A stretch of DNA of 64,000 nucleotides from Firmicutes bacterium HGW-Firmicutes-16 (GTDB taxonomy: Bacteria > Bacillota > Clostridia > Oscillospirales > Oscillospiraceae): the NCBI GenBank assembly GCA_002841545.1, contig PGZZ01000005.1, positions 1 to 64,000 on the forward strand, read 5' to 3'. The notes under the pieces are model-generated. The model ran no database searches. It saw only the letters and a list, made by a program, of their open reading frames with translations, and was not told the origin of the DNA. This document shows, one piece after another, positions 18,718-27,216 of this stretch. Numbering within the stretch: position 1 is the first letter of the stretch; each line of letters starts with the position of its first letter. Both the position numbers and the translations under genes were made by a program.

Positions 18718-19239
18718 ATGCGTTCAGTCAACTTCCTGCCCAAACTCATAAGTGCTGTGATCTTCACAGTTGTACTGTCTGCTGGAATTATAGGAGTCAG
18801 TTATGCGTATTTTAACAGCGCGAATAATATAGACAGCGATGCAGTGATGGGCGATATAGACGTTGTATTTAGCGATATTTACATAGATCAGGACAGCGCG
18901 ACGGATTCTTCCTGTGTCACTAATGCCAGAATCGTTGATAACGGCAAAAACATTCAGATAAACATTGATAATGCTTATCCGGGCTACACATCAACGATAT
19001 TTTATGAAGTGACAAACAATGGATCCGTGCCCGTGCAATACAAGGTGGAGCAGCCTTACACAGAGGAGGACAACCCTGTGCAGCTGGATATATTCGAGAA
19101 TACTGAGTACATAAAGCGAAACGGAGGAAAATCACAGGGGCAGATTATTGTGGCAGTCAGTGATGGCATTGGTGAGTGCAGTAATTACGGCCTTTATACG
19201 GAACTTAACTTTCAGCAAACAATTGTTGAAATTAGGTAA
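18718..19239 (+). CDS. TasA/camelysin-like secreted protein
   Basis: 173 residues. A signal segment (about 8-30) ends in GVSYAYFNSANN, typical of SipW-processed TasA/CalY proteins; the mature part begins with the usual aromatic/Asn pattern and contains GYTSTIFYEVTNNGSVPVQYK, a beta-sandwich fold element of this group. It is likely exported to the cell surface or matrix. It is the first gene of an operon that includes its own SipW-like peptidase. Fibre formation is family knowledge, not shown here. Confidence 0.72.
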   Translation: MRSVNFLPKLISAVIFTVVLSAGIIGVSYAYFNSANNIDSDAVMGDIDVVFSDIYIDQDSATDSSCVTNARIVDNGKNIQINIDNAYPGYTSTIFYEVTNNGSVPVQYKVEQPYTEEDNPVQLDIFENTEYIKRNGGKSQGQIIVAVSDGIGECSNYGLYTELNFQQTIVEIR

Positions 19240-19265
19240 ATATTATTTTAAAGGGGAAAACTCAA

Positions 19266-19967
19266 ATGAAAAAAGCAAAAGTTCTAGCACTGATCCTAGT
19301 TTTGTCGCTCATGATTACAGGCGTGGCATACGCCTTGTGGAATGAGAACGTCAAACTCAGTACAACGGCAGCAATGGGCGAAATGGATTTGGAACTTACG
19401 TGCGCTCACGAAGTTTATGCTCTGTCATTCATGCCCGGGATAGATTCAATAGGTCCCTTTACTTACGGCGACTTTGAGCCCTACATGAATCCATTAACCG
19501 GCACAGTTTCGGCAGATAAGCAGACAATTACCGTCAATGTTGCCGAACTGTATCCGGGCGCAAAATATGGACTTAACTATCAGATTAAAAACACCGGCGA
19601 CGTTCCCTTCAAACTCCAAGGTGTAACTATCACTTGCACCGACAACTGGAATCTTTTCTCTAAGCTTACGGGAAGCTTCCAATTTGCATATCAGCGCGCA
19701 AACGGCGACCGTAAGCTTGTAACTGTCCCCGCTACCGCTCTTACCGCTGACGGTCTTGCCGCCGCATTAGTCACCGCTTGCCGTGATATCACCCTTTATC
19801 CCGGTGATCAGCTTATAGGCTGGGCTCAGGATGCTGATGACGTTACCACGTTCATGCAGGTGTCTGTAGATGACAAAATTGCTGGTGACGATTACGAGAA
19901 GCAGCACACTGCTTTCACCATCGACTTCAACTGGCAGCAGTGCAATCCTGTCGTGATAGGCGGCTAA
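19266..19967 (+). CDS. SipW-dependent-type secreted protein, TasA/camelysin-like
   Basis: 233 residues with signal peptide MKKAKVLALILVLSLMITG and processing region VAYALWNENVKLS. The mature domain has the same plan as the preceding protein: an AELYPG element followed by NYQIKNTGDVPFKLQG, and a C-terminal DFNWQQC. The ribosome site AAAGGGGAAAA precedes ATG 19266. It is 26 bases downstream of the first TasA-like gene and probably a co-exported partner or minor subunit. Confidence 0.7.
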   Translation: MKKAKVLALILVLSLMITGVAYALWNENVKLSTTAAMGEMDLELTCAHEVYALSFMPGIDSIGPFTYGDFEPYMNPLTGTVSADKQTITVNVAELYPGAKYGLNYQIKNTGDVPFKLQGVTITCTDNWNLFSKLTGSFQFAYQRANGDRKLVTVPATALTADGLAAALVTACRDITLYPGDQLIGWAQDADDVTTFMQVSVDDKIAGDDYEKQHTAFTIDFNWQQCNPVVIGG

Positions 19968-20004
19968 TACATAAGCCACTTCGCAATCAGTCCTATCCAT
20001 CAAG

Positions 20005-20039
20005 CAACCATGAAGGGGCTATTCGCCCCTTCATGGTTG
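20005..20039 (+). terminator. Strong hairpin inside the TasA-like operon
   Basis: A perfect 15-bp stem (20005-20019 and 20025-20039) without a following T-run. It may cap the mRNA of the two abundant secreted proteins and lower expression of the downstream processing genes. Confidence 0.6.
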
Positions 20040-20096
20040 AGCAATTGGGGCCGCGAACTGTAATATAATGTCATTTATTCTTAATGGAGGACAGTT

Positions 20097-20519
20097 ATGC
20101 TCAAAAAAATTATAGCGCTTGGATTGGTTTTAATATGCGCCCTCATTATGCTGCCGTATGGATTCGGATTATGGAATGAAAATATGGGCATACGTGGGCA
20201 GATAACCTTTGCCGAACGCGCAGCGGCGACTCCCGAACAGACGCAAGCCGACGAGGATGCATCACCGGCCGATAGCGCCGCCGTTGACAGCGATAATCAG
20301 ACTTATAACGGTAAGGACGCAATCGCGTCAGAACCCTCAACCCCTGATCAGGCTCAATCAGAGCCTATCCCGGAAGATATCTCAATGGTAAGCAGCCCCG
20401 ATAATAGTACCGGTGAAGGCGCTGTTGCACCGCTGCCCATCGAGCCGGTCGAAGCCGTTGAAAACACCGAAAATCCGGAATCAGTACAGGCGCCGACCGT
20501 AGAAGCAAACATCGGATGA
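20097..20519 (+). CDS. Small acidic secreted protein with SipW-type signal
   Basis: 140 residues. The N-terminus (MLKKIIALGLVLICALIMLP) and following FGLWNENMGIRG mimic the signal of the preceding protein, but the beta-domain is missing. Instead there are about 100 disordered residues rich in Pro, Glu, Ala, Ser and Thr. It ends overlapping the start of the signal peptidase gene. I recognise no family; it may be a linker, an anchor or a truncated relative of the operon's secreted proteins. Confidence 0.65.
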   Translation: MLKKIIALGLVLICALIMLPYGFGLWNENMGIRGQITFAERAAATPEQTQADEDASPADSAAVDSDNQTYNGKDAIASEPSTPDQAQSEPIPEDISMVSSPDNSTGEGAVAPLPIEPVEAVENTENPESVQAPTVEANIG

Positions 20520-21739
20520 ATATCGGTAAATCCCATAGAAACAAATATGAGGTCATAAAAGGGGGGGCGGAGATAATTCGCAGAGTTGAAAAATACCATT
20601 ACATAACAATAGTTGTAATGTTATTCATATTATTTGTATTAGAAAATACGCAGCTTCTTGGCATTAACGATTTTTTTAATTATTATCCTCTATATTTTTT
20701 AAAGATAGCGATGTGGATAGCACTGGGTGTGCTTATCAAGATATTCCCTTCAGCAATGTTCTCAGGACTAATAAGGCTGAGAGAAGTGGTCATATCCCTT
20801 GCGTTTATCTTCGGCGTATTTCAGCTTCTTATCTTCGTAATAATCGGGTTCTTTACCTCGTTCGGAAAAAACGTTTACAGTCTTACGCCTGTAGGTATTA
20901 CCTTAAACCTCGTCCCGATGTGCGCTACTCTGGTCGGCGGCGAGATGTGCCGCTCTTTCCTGATAAACAGCCTGTCCGGAAAAAAGCCCTACAGGGCAAT
21001 TATCTGTTTCAGTGTCCTATTTGCCCTATTCAACATGTCTCTTGGAAACGTTAAGAGCCTTAGCGGTAGCTTGAGCATTCTGGACTATATGAATGGTATG
21101 GTTTTTCCTCAGCTCACTCAAAGTATTGCGGCGTCGTTACTTGTTTACTTAGCGGGGCCTGTCCCTTCGATAATTTATCTTGGTATAATCAGAACATTCA
21201 GCTTCCTATCTCCATATATTCCCAATCCCTCGGAGATTCCCAGATTGCTTTTCAACGTATTAGTTCCGCTGCTCAGCGTTTCAATAATTTTAAAGATATA
21301 TGCCAAAGAGGCATCGGAATTTGAAAGATCAACACAAAGTAAAACAGGTGTTTTTGGATGGGTCACGGTCTGTGTGCTCTCGGTTGCAATGGTGTGGTTT
21401 TCGGTCGGGGTATTTCCGATTTTTCCTTCTGTCGTTTTAACGGGAAGCATGGAGCCAAAGATAATGCCCGGCGATATTGTGCTAGTGGAAAAAATCAGTG
21501 GCGAGCGCGTAAACGTCGGCGATGTCGTTATGTATTACAGTGAGGATGATATCAACATCACTCACAGGATAATAGAAAAAAATAATGAATCGGGCGTTAT
21601 TCAGTATGTTTTAAAGGGCGACAATAATCCGAGTGCCGACCAAAAAAGCGTTAGCACCGAGCAGATTAAAGGGCGGGTAATCGGTACAATCCCCGAACTG
21701 GGTAAATTAACGCTTTACTTGCGAAATAGCGGAAGCTAA
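20516..21739 (+). CDS. sipW: SipW-like signal peptidase I with extra N-terminal membrane domain
   Basis: 407 residues. The last about 120 residues are the peptidase: Ser311 in TGSMEP, box GDIVLVEK, and His350 in ITHRI where bacterial enzymes normally have Lys. This Ser/His pair is the ER/SipW type. Ahead of it are about 290 residues with seven or more membrane segments, absent from ordinary SipW (about 190 residues). Being in the same operon as three proteins with SipW-type signals makes it their probable processing enzyme. The role of the membrane extension is unknown. Confidence 0.85.
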   Translation: MNIGKSHRNKYEVIKGGAEIIRRVEKYHYITIVVMLFILFVLENTQLLGINDFFNYYPLYFLKIAMWIALGVLIKIFPSAMFSGLIRLREVVISLAFIFGVFQLLIFVIIGFFTSFGKNVYSLTPVGITLNLVPMCATLVGGEMCRSFLINSLSGKKPYRAIICFSVLFALFNMSLGNVKSLSGSLSILDYMNGMVFPQLTQSIAASLLVYLAGPVPSIIYLGIIRTFSFLSPYIPNPSEIPRLLFNVLVPLLSVSIILKIYAKEASEFERSTQSKTGVFGWVTVCVLSVAMVWFSVGVFPIFPSVVLTGSMEPKIMPGDIVLVEKISGERVNVGDVVMYYSEDDINITHRIIEKNNESGVIQYVLKGDNNPSADQKSVSTEQIKGRVIGTIPELGKLTLYLRNSGS

Positions 21740-21759
21740 AAAATTTGGAGGAATAAACT

Positions 21760-22842
21760 TTGACTATGAAAGAGATATCAAATAAGAAAAGAACTTTGGC
21801 AGTAGTTATCCTGCTGGTTTTATCGGCTGCGTCAATGTCGGCTTTGGTCGTTTTCGGGATAATCGGAATTCAAGTTAGTAAATCCGTACCGACAGCAGCT
21901 TATGATATGAAGTCAGAGATACAATATATTCTTAATTTTATTGAAGATCCTTTATATAATGAGAACAATATGGAATTCGGTGAAGGATATATCACGAAAT
22001 ATATCAACAATTTAGACTTGACTTTTTTATATGGTTTTAATTGCGACAATGCGACTGATATAAACGGAAATTATTCAGCCACTGCGTTATTGGAGGCTAC
22101 ATATAACGACAAGGATTTAATATGGAAAAAAGAATATCAGATTGTTCCGCAAACGGAATTCAAATCAGTACAGGCGACAAAAAGCATAAGTCTGCCATTA
22201 AGCGAGTACATTAATTTCATCAAAACGTTACAGCAGAACACCGGTGTTACTACTTCAGTAAAATTGACCGTTAATTATTTAGTAAACACATCTGCGGTCA
22301 TTGCCGGAGAGCCTGTTAACGAGTCATCCGAATCCACACTAATTATCCCGATCACTGGAGATGTGATGGTTATGGGGGGCAACCCTGTTAGCGAGCAGTC
22401 AAAAGCTGTTGAATCGGCGGTTCTGCGGGAATTGGTACCCAAAAGGCAGTCTCTCATCGCAAGCATTGTTCTTCTTGTGCTGCTTACCAGTGCGTTATTG
22501 TACCTATTTACGCTAACAAAGGGGGTTGAAAGCAATCCCATTCAGCGAGAGCTGAACAACATATTCAAAAAATATAACAGCAGAATCGTCGAGCTGCATC
22601 ATGATAATCATACCGCAGACAGTGAGACTATCTGCGTGAAATCATTCAGAGATTTGCTTCTGATAGCCGATGAAATGAAAAAACCTATTTTTAAAAACAA
22701 TAGTGAAGATTATATTGATACCGAGTTCTATGTCTTTGACGAGGGCAAAACATATCTTTTCAATACTGGATTTTTTAATGATCTTCTTGGTAAAAAAGAC
22801 GAAAATTCATTGGGAGACATGAAGATTTCGTTACAGGATTAG
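21760..22842 (+). CDS. DUF5305-family membrane protein
   Basis: 360 residues with a membrane segment at about 15-37, an extracytoplasmic domain of about 190 residues, a second segment at about 228-250 and a cytoplasmic tail. The layout and its location directly after a SipW-like peptidase fit DUF5305, a family of unknown function often found in such loci. Start TTG 21760 is nine bases after GGAGG; ATG 21766 is the alternative. A role in assembly or anchoring of the secreted proteins is inference. Confidence 0.65.
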   Translation: MTMKEISNKKRTLAVVILLVLSAASMSALVVFGIIGIQVSKSVPTAAYDMKSEIQYILNFIEDPLYNENNMEFGEGYITKYINNLDLTFLYGFNCDNATDINGNYSATALLEATYNDKDLIWKKEYQIVPQTEFKSVQATKSISLPLSEYINFIKTLQQNTGVTTSVKLTVNYLVNTSAVIAGEPVNESSESTLIIPITGDVMVMGGNPVSEQSKAVESAVLRELVPKRQSLIASIVLLVLLTSALLYLFTLTKGVESNPIQRELNNIFKKYNSRIVELHHDNHTADSETICVKSFRDLLLIADEMKKPIFKNNSEDYIDTEFYVFDEGKTYLFNTGFFNDLLGKKDENSLGDMKISLQD

Positions 22843-22847
22843 ACGTA

Positions 22848-22881
22848 AGCAGCACGTTCATAGATTCGTGAACGTGCTGCT
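22848..22881. terminator. Operon terminator
   Basis: A perfect 13-bp stem (22848-22860 and 22869-22881) with an 8-nt loop, followed by TAATATTTCT. It lies between the convergent DUF5305 and mntH genes. Confidence 0.7.
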
Positions 22882-22905
22882 AATATTTCTAAAGAATCTA
22901 ATAAT

Positions 22906-24204
22906 TCAAACTCTTCCCGAAAAAGTAAAGTATAAAAGAACTGCGTTAAATATAATTATTATGGATACTATCAGTGAGCCTATAACATTCACCCATTTTT
23001 TATTGGCAAACTCACCCATATATTTCTTTTTGCTTGTTATAATCAGCATTGGAATAATAGCCATCGGCAGAGCGAAGCTAAGACTTACCTGACTAAGCAC
23101 CAGCGCTTTCATAGGGTTCACGCCGGCTAAAATAATGATAACACCGGGCAGCATTGTTATAATTCTTTTCAGATTAACAGGCAGCTTGAATTTTTTATCC
23201 ACAAAGCCGTCTAGAACAGTTTCACCGGCCATAGTTCCGACCGATGAGGACGAAAATCCCGACGCTAGAAGCGCAATTCCGAAAGCTCCGCTGGACAGCG
23301 CGCCTAAAAGGGGTTCAAGCGATTTGTGCGCTATTTCAATAGAATCGACTATCATTCCGTTCCTGAAAAAAACTGATGCTGAAACCACGACCATTGCAGC
23401 GTTCACCATAAACGCGATATTCATGGCTATTACAATATCGATTTTTTCCATATGCAGGTGCTTCTTTTTCTCCCCTACATCAGCGCTGTGGTTACGGCTC
23501 TGCACGAGCTGCGAATGTAGGTATATAACATGCGGCATGACTGTTGCCCCCAGCATACCCACAGCTATCAAAACCGCCTGACCGTTAGGGAGGGACGGAA
23601 TCAATGTGTGCAGAGCGACCTGCTGCCAATCGGGCTTTGCGAGAAATAATTCGATTGTGTACGCTCCGCATATCACAGCAACCAGCACTGCGATGACGAT
23701 TTCAACAACCCTCTGCCCATACCTTTGTAAATATATAATGAAGAAGGTTACTATTGCTGTCAGAATTACCGAAACGGATAAGGGTATGCCGAACAAAAGG
23801 TAAAAGCCCAAAACACCGCCAAGAAATTCAGCCAAGGTTGTTGCCATTGCGGCAAACGCTGCAACTAAATAAAAAAAGCAGTTCATTCTTTTTGAGAATG
23901 CTTCTTTACACATCAGTGTAAGGTTCTTCCCTGTCGCTATTCCCAGCTTCGCGGACATGATTTGCAGGAATATGGCCATCAGATTGCTCCACAGAATGAC
24001 CCATACCAGGCTGTAATTAAATATCGAGCCTCCGCTGATGTTGGTTGCAAAATTGCCCGGATCAATATATGCGACACTTACTACGAAAGCGGGCCCTAAA
24101 AATTTGAGCAGCTGTAGGAACTTACTCTCTTTTCTCTGCGGCCTCGGCACCGCGGCCTCCATACGTGAATTGTTCTCCGAAATTACCACACTATTCATAT
24201 CCAT
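22906..24204 (-). CDS. mntH: NRAMP-family divalent metal transporter (MntH-like)
   Basis: 432 residues, about eleven membrane segments, with the two NRAMP signatures: DPGN in the first segment (residues 47-50) and MPHVIYLHS in the sixth. These supply the metal ligands for proton-coupled Mn/Fe uptake. It is monocistronic and divergent from a DtxR-family regulator 135 bases away, which probably represses it when metal is sufficient. Mn preference over Fe is inferred from the regulator pairing. Confidence 0.92.
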   Translation of the reverse strand: MDMNSVVISENNSRMEAAVPRPQRKESKFLQLLKFLGPAFVVSVAYIDPGNFATNISGGSIFNYSLVWVILWSNLMAIFLQIMSAKLGIATGKNLTLMCKEAFSKRMNCFFYLVAAFAAMATTLAEFLGGVLGFYLLFGIPLSVSVILTAIVTFFIIYLQRYGQRVVEIVIAVLVAVICGAYTIELFLAKPDWQQVALHTLIPSLPNGQAVLIAVGMLGATVMPHVIYLHSQLVQSRNHSADVGEKKKHLHMEKIDIVIAMNIAFMVNAAMVVVSASVFFRNGMIVDSIEIAHKSLEPLLGALSSGAFGIALLASGFSSSSVGTMAGETVLDGFVDKKFKLPVNLKRIITMLPGVIIILAGVNPMKALVLSQVSLSFALPMAIIPMLIITSKKKYMGEFANKKWVNVIGSLIVSIIIIFNAVLLYFTFSGRV

Positions 24205-24338
24205 TATCCACCCTTGTATCAGTCATTTCCCGACGCTAAAATTATTTGCCTGATATAAGTTATGAACATTGGCTTGTTATGGTTACATATTTAAACCAAG
24301 AAAAGTCCTCAAATAAACGAGTAAAAGGTCAAAAGGCG

Positions 24339-24854
24339 GTGTTTGAAATCGAAAACAATTTTCGGACTTTCAATGAATACATGAAAAAAGATGACCATGC
24401 TCTGACAGCGTCCATGGAAGACTACCTCGAGATGATATATAGATTATCTGCAAACACGGGCTTTGTAAGGATACATGAACTATCAGACGCTCTCAGCATT
24501 CAGCCTCCTTCCGCGACTAAAATGGTTCAGAAATTAAACGAATTGGGCCTGCTCAAATACGAAAAGTATGGATATATAATGCTTAATGAGAAAGGAAGAG
24601 AAATAGGAGAGTCTTTGCTAAAGCGCCACAATATAATTGAGGCCTTATTAAAAATCCTTGGTGTTTCCAAAAACACAATCCTCGAAGAAACAGAGAAGGT
24701 TGAGCACACCTTATGCGAGGAGACTATAATATGCATCGAAAAGTTCATCGATTTCATAAAAAACAATCCGGATGTGGCCATAAGATACGACGTATTTAAG
24801 GGTAATGATATTGTTCAATTCCCTATAACGGAATTTGATCCACCGGTCGATTGA
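24339..24854 (+). CDS. DtxR/MntR-family metal-dependent regulator
   Basis: About 171 residues. The winged helix starts at TASMEDYLEMIYRL and includes ALSIQPPSATKMVQKL (recognition helix), with a dimerisation/metal domain following (RHNIIEALLKILGV, then a KVEHTLCEETI segment). These are DtxR-family hallmarks; there is no SH3-like third domain, as in MntR. The start is uncertain: GTG 24339 has AAAGG-like sequence upstream, ATG 24381 would trim the N-terminus, and an open frame extends to 24246. It is divergent from mntH; no clear operator palindrome was found between them. Confidence 0.85.
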   Translation: MFEIENNFRTFNEYMKKDDHALTASMEDYLEMIYRLSANTGFVRIHELSDALSIQPPSATKMVQKLNELGLLKYEKYGYIMLNEKGREIGESLLKRHNIIEALLKILGVSKNTILEETEKVEHTLCEETIICIEKFIDFIKNNPDVAIRYDVFKGNDIVQFPITEFDPPVD

Positions 24855-24896
24855 GCGCCAGCCGGATAATCTCTCTTGAAAAATCGCCAACCGAAA

Positions 24897-24937
24897 AACA
24901 GTTTACAGGGAGCTTTTCAAGCTCCCTGTAAACTGTT
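24897..24937. terminator. Intrinsic terminator after the regulator gene
   Basis: A perfect 19-bp stem (24897-24915 and 24919-24937), TTC loop, followed by TTGTT. It also sits just downstream of the minus-strand ligase remnant. Confidence 0.8.
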
Positions 24938-25064
24938 TTGTTATCGAAAACTTATTTGGAGTCAGTTATTATTTACCGTACTTCTCGATGAAGAGCCTTT
25001 GCTGTTTCCCTTATATTATCGAACAGCTTTTTGAAAGTGACAGTATTGTCGAAATAGTTGATGG

Positions 25065-25072
25065 CTATATCG
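25065..25072. repeat. Target-site duplication, left copy
   Basis: CTATATCG, repeated at 26430-26437 immediately outside the other end of the insertion element. Confidence 0.75.
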
Positions 25073-26429
25073 GGTACCGTCAATAGTTTTGCGCAAATTG
25101 GTTTGCATGCTCCGTTAGAACAAGGTCAACCGGCAATATAAGCATCCTCAGCACACGCATCGAGATGCGTCATATTCATGTATTTTTTGTTGCCCCATTG
25201 AGTGCCCGCAACATGGCGCAAACGAGCACAGACCAGCATCAGGGCTGACTCTCCATCAGGGAAAGTGCCAACTACCCGAGTTCTGCGTCGAATCTCGCGA
25301 TTCAGGCGTTCAATTACATTATTGCTGCGGATTCTAGTCCAGTGCTCAAAAGGGAAATCGGCATATGTAAGGGTCTCATCTACGGAATCCTCCACCTTTT
25401 TTGCCGCTTCCTTCAGCTTCATTTCCCGCAGCATTTGCACTACCTCATCTGCTTTTTTACGGGCGGCAGCTTTGCTCTCCTGGGCATGGATAGCCTTAAG
25501 CATCTTAGCCACCAATTTTGCTTTGGAGCGAGGAACCACAGAAAACACATTGCGGTAGAAATGGACGATGCAACGTTGGTATTTGGCCTCTGGAAACACT
25601 TCTCCAACGGCTTCCAGCATACCGAGGCACTTGTCTCCTACAATGAGCTTTACTCCGTCCAAACCACGGCCTCTGAGCCATTGGAAGAATGAAACCCAAC
25701 TTGCCTTGTCCTCTTTCATACCCTCTGCCGCACCGAGCACCTCACGATAGCCATCCTCATTGACGGCAATTGCCACCAAAATGGCTACGTTTTCATATTC
25801 ACCGCCCCAGTTGCGGCGCAAATAGATACCATCTACATAGACGTAGGGGTATTTTCCTCCCTGCAGCGGACGATTGCGCCAGTCCTCAATGTCAACGTAG
25901 GCTTTCTTGTTTAGTTCGCTTACGGTCGATGCAGAAACCTTGGTGCCCCAAAGTGCTTCGGTGATATCCTCTACGCGACGCACAGACACACCGGCCAAGT
26001 ACATCTCAATGAGAGCTTCTTCTACCGAGCTTTCCCGTCGGCGATAGCGCTCGATAATAGCAGTCTCAAAACCAACGCCCTTAAGTTTCGGCACCTTAAG
26101 TGTAACATCGCCGGAAGTGGTGGTGAGGTTACGTTCGTAGTGTCCGGAGCGATACCCCTGGCGTGCCTCTGAACGCTCGTATTTTGCCGCCCCAGTGAGT
26201 TCAGCAGCCTCCTTGTTCAGTAGCTCGTTAAGTGTTTCCTCCACGCTGTTGCGTACCAGTTCCTTCAGCTCTTTCTTGATGATTCCCTCGTTTAGTTGTA
26301 TAATCTTTTCAGACATGGTTTGCTTTTCTCCTTTCAGAATGGTGGTGTGGTAACTTCATTCTATCAGAGATCTGCAAACCATGTCCTTTATATTGGTTTT
26401 TTAATTTGCGAAACTTATTGTACCTTATC
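25073..26429 (-). mobile_element. Complete IS256-family insertion sequence
   Basis: A 1357-bp element between two copies of the 8-bp duplication CTATATCG. Its 27-bp ends are imperfect inverted repeats: left begins GGTACCGTCAATAG and right (minus strand) begins GATAAGGTACAATA, both finishing in CGCAAATT at positions 20-27. Length, duplication size and transposase all fit the IS256 family. It interrupts the acyl-CoA ligase remnant. Confidence 0.85.
25126..26316 (-). CDS. IS256-family (mutator-type) transposase
   Basis: 396 residues, the usual length. The DDE triad can be placed at Asp162 (YVDGIYLR), Asp228 (IVGDKCLG) and Glu336 (NNVIERLNREIRRR), with the C/H pattern QRCIVHFYRN between the second Asp and Glu typical of the mutator group. 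It catalyses copy-out or cut-and-paste movement of the surrounding element. The gene is intact, with no frameshift or premature stop, so the element may still be mobile. Confidence 0.95.
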   Translation of the reverse strand: MSEKIIQLNEGIIKKELKELVRNSVEETLNELLNKEAAELTGAAKYERSEARQGYRSGHYERNLTTTSGDVTLKVPKLKGVGFETAIIERYRRRESSVEEALIEMYLAGVSVRRVEDITEALWGTKVSASTVSELNKKAYVDIEDWRNRPLQGGKYPYVYVDGIYLRRNWGGEYENVAILVAIAVNEDGYREVLGAAEGMKEDKASWVSFFQWLRGRGLDGVKLIVGDKCLGMLEAVGEVFPEAKYQRCIVHFYRNVFSVVPRSKAKLVAKMLKAIHAQESKAAARKKADEVVQMLREMKLKEAAKKVEDSVDETLTYADFPFEHWTRIRSNNVIERLNREIRRRTRVVGTFPDGESALMLVCARLRHVAGTQWGNKKYMNMTHLDACAEDAYIAG

Positions 26430-26437
26430 CTATATCG
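26430..26437. repeat. Target-site duplication, right copy
   Basis: CTATATCG, partner of 25065-25072. Confidence 0.75.
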
Positions 26438-26756
26438 TTTTGGTTATCTTTGTTATTTTTATAAAGATAATCGAATAACGTACATTTCGGCACTTCCTCT
26501 TTTATGGCGTCCTTGCTGTAATACTTCAGCCACGGCTTTTTGACAGAAGCTTTTTTTGATTCCATTTCTTTTTCCTCCAATATTCACACAGATATGTTGA
26601 ATAAAATCAGACTCATGTAGAAAATTATGTCAATTGGGCATGAGGGTAGTCTATGATTTTGTTTAAAACGAGAATAATTTTAATGTAGAACCCGACGACA
26701 TAGGATGCTATTTCATAATTTAAAAAATGACAGTTTAACAGCTTTTGAAAACTTCT

Positions 26757-26764
26757 CATACTAT
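26757..26764 (+). promoter_or_regulatory. SigE-like -10 element for the cotJ operon
   Basis: CATACTAT lies 46 bases before the cotJA start and matches the -10 consensus of the mother-cell sporulation factor SigE. The matching -35 is not clear. Mother-cell expression fits coat genes. Confidence 0.4.
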
Positions 26765-26809
26765 GTCTTAGCCAGACTTAAATTGAAGTTAAGAAAAGGA
26801 GATTTGCAG

Positions 26810-27019
26810 ATGGAAACAAATGCAATGAACGATAAATGCATACCGCAGGAGACGGTATTGGAAAATGTCAGGCTCGCTCAGGCATATGTGCCTTTTCAAA
26901 TACTATGCACAACTTTTACTCCGGCAGCAGGACTGACAAAGGGTACGATCTTCCCGCCTTTATGGGATAACTATACCAAAAGCGTGAAAGGGCCAAGGGT
27001 GTTTGAAGATGACGAATAA
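26810..27019 (+). CDS. cotJA: Spore coat-associated protein CotJA
   Basis: 69 residues. The C-terminal PPLWDNYTKS with the preceding RLAQAYVPFQILCTTFTPAAGLTKG pattern is characteristic of CotJA. Start ATG 26810 follows AAAAGGAGATT; the longer open frame upstream has no ribosome site. The protein is deposited in the spore coat together with CotJC and is made in the mother cell. It is first in a cotJA-cotJB-cotJC operon, of which cotJB is damaged. Confidence 0.88.
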   Translation: METNAMNDKCIPQETVLENVRLAQAYVPFQILCTTFTPAAGLTKGTIFPPLWDNYTKSVKGPRVFEDDE

Positions 27020-27216
27020 AGAAGAGATGCTTAAGAAAATTACCGATCTATAACAACTACGTTATGCAGGTAAAACAGCTCAGAGAGGAATATAACGCGA
27101 GGTACGGGATGCTGCTTGCAAACAACTGTACGAGTAAGATGCCGTGGCAGTGGATTGATAATCCGTGGCCGTGGCAAAAAAGCTTCAACTTTGAACTGAT
27201 GGAGGATAAAAGCTGA
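27009..27216 (+). pseudogene. cotJB: cotJB with internal deletion and frameshift
   Basis: The gene begins normally at ATG 27009 (MTNKEEMLKKITDL) but meets a stop at 27051-27053. In the next frame, from 27049, the CotJB C-terminus reads YNNYVMQVKQLREEYNARYG and ends with MPWQWIDNPWPWQ, the family's tryptophan-rich signature, stopping at 27214-27216. The roughly 25 residues normally between these parts (the LxLYLDTHP region) are missing. A deletion of about 75 bp with loss of frame explains this. A 56-residue C-terminal peptide could still be made from an internal start, but there is no sign that it is. Confidence 0.75.

Larger units (their letters stand above)
24973..26574 (-). pseudogene. Truncated acyl-CoA ligase gene split by an IS256-type element
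   Basis: Two minus-strand pieces, 26574-26438 and 25064-24973. The first reads MESKKASVKKPWLKYYS to TLFDYLYKNNKDNQND, the second IAINYFDNTVTFKKLF to TAKALHREVR and a stop. Removing the element and one copy of the 8-bp target duplication joins them in frame into about 75 residues resembling the N-terminus of AMP-forming acyl-CoA ligases. The ribosome site GGAGG precedes ATG 26574. The remaining about 450 residues of such an enzyme are absent, so the gene was already truncated or later deleted. Family assignment rests on the short N-terminal pattern. Confidence 0.6.
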
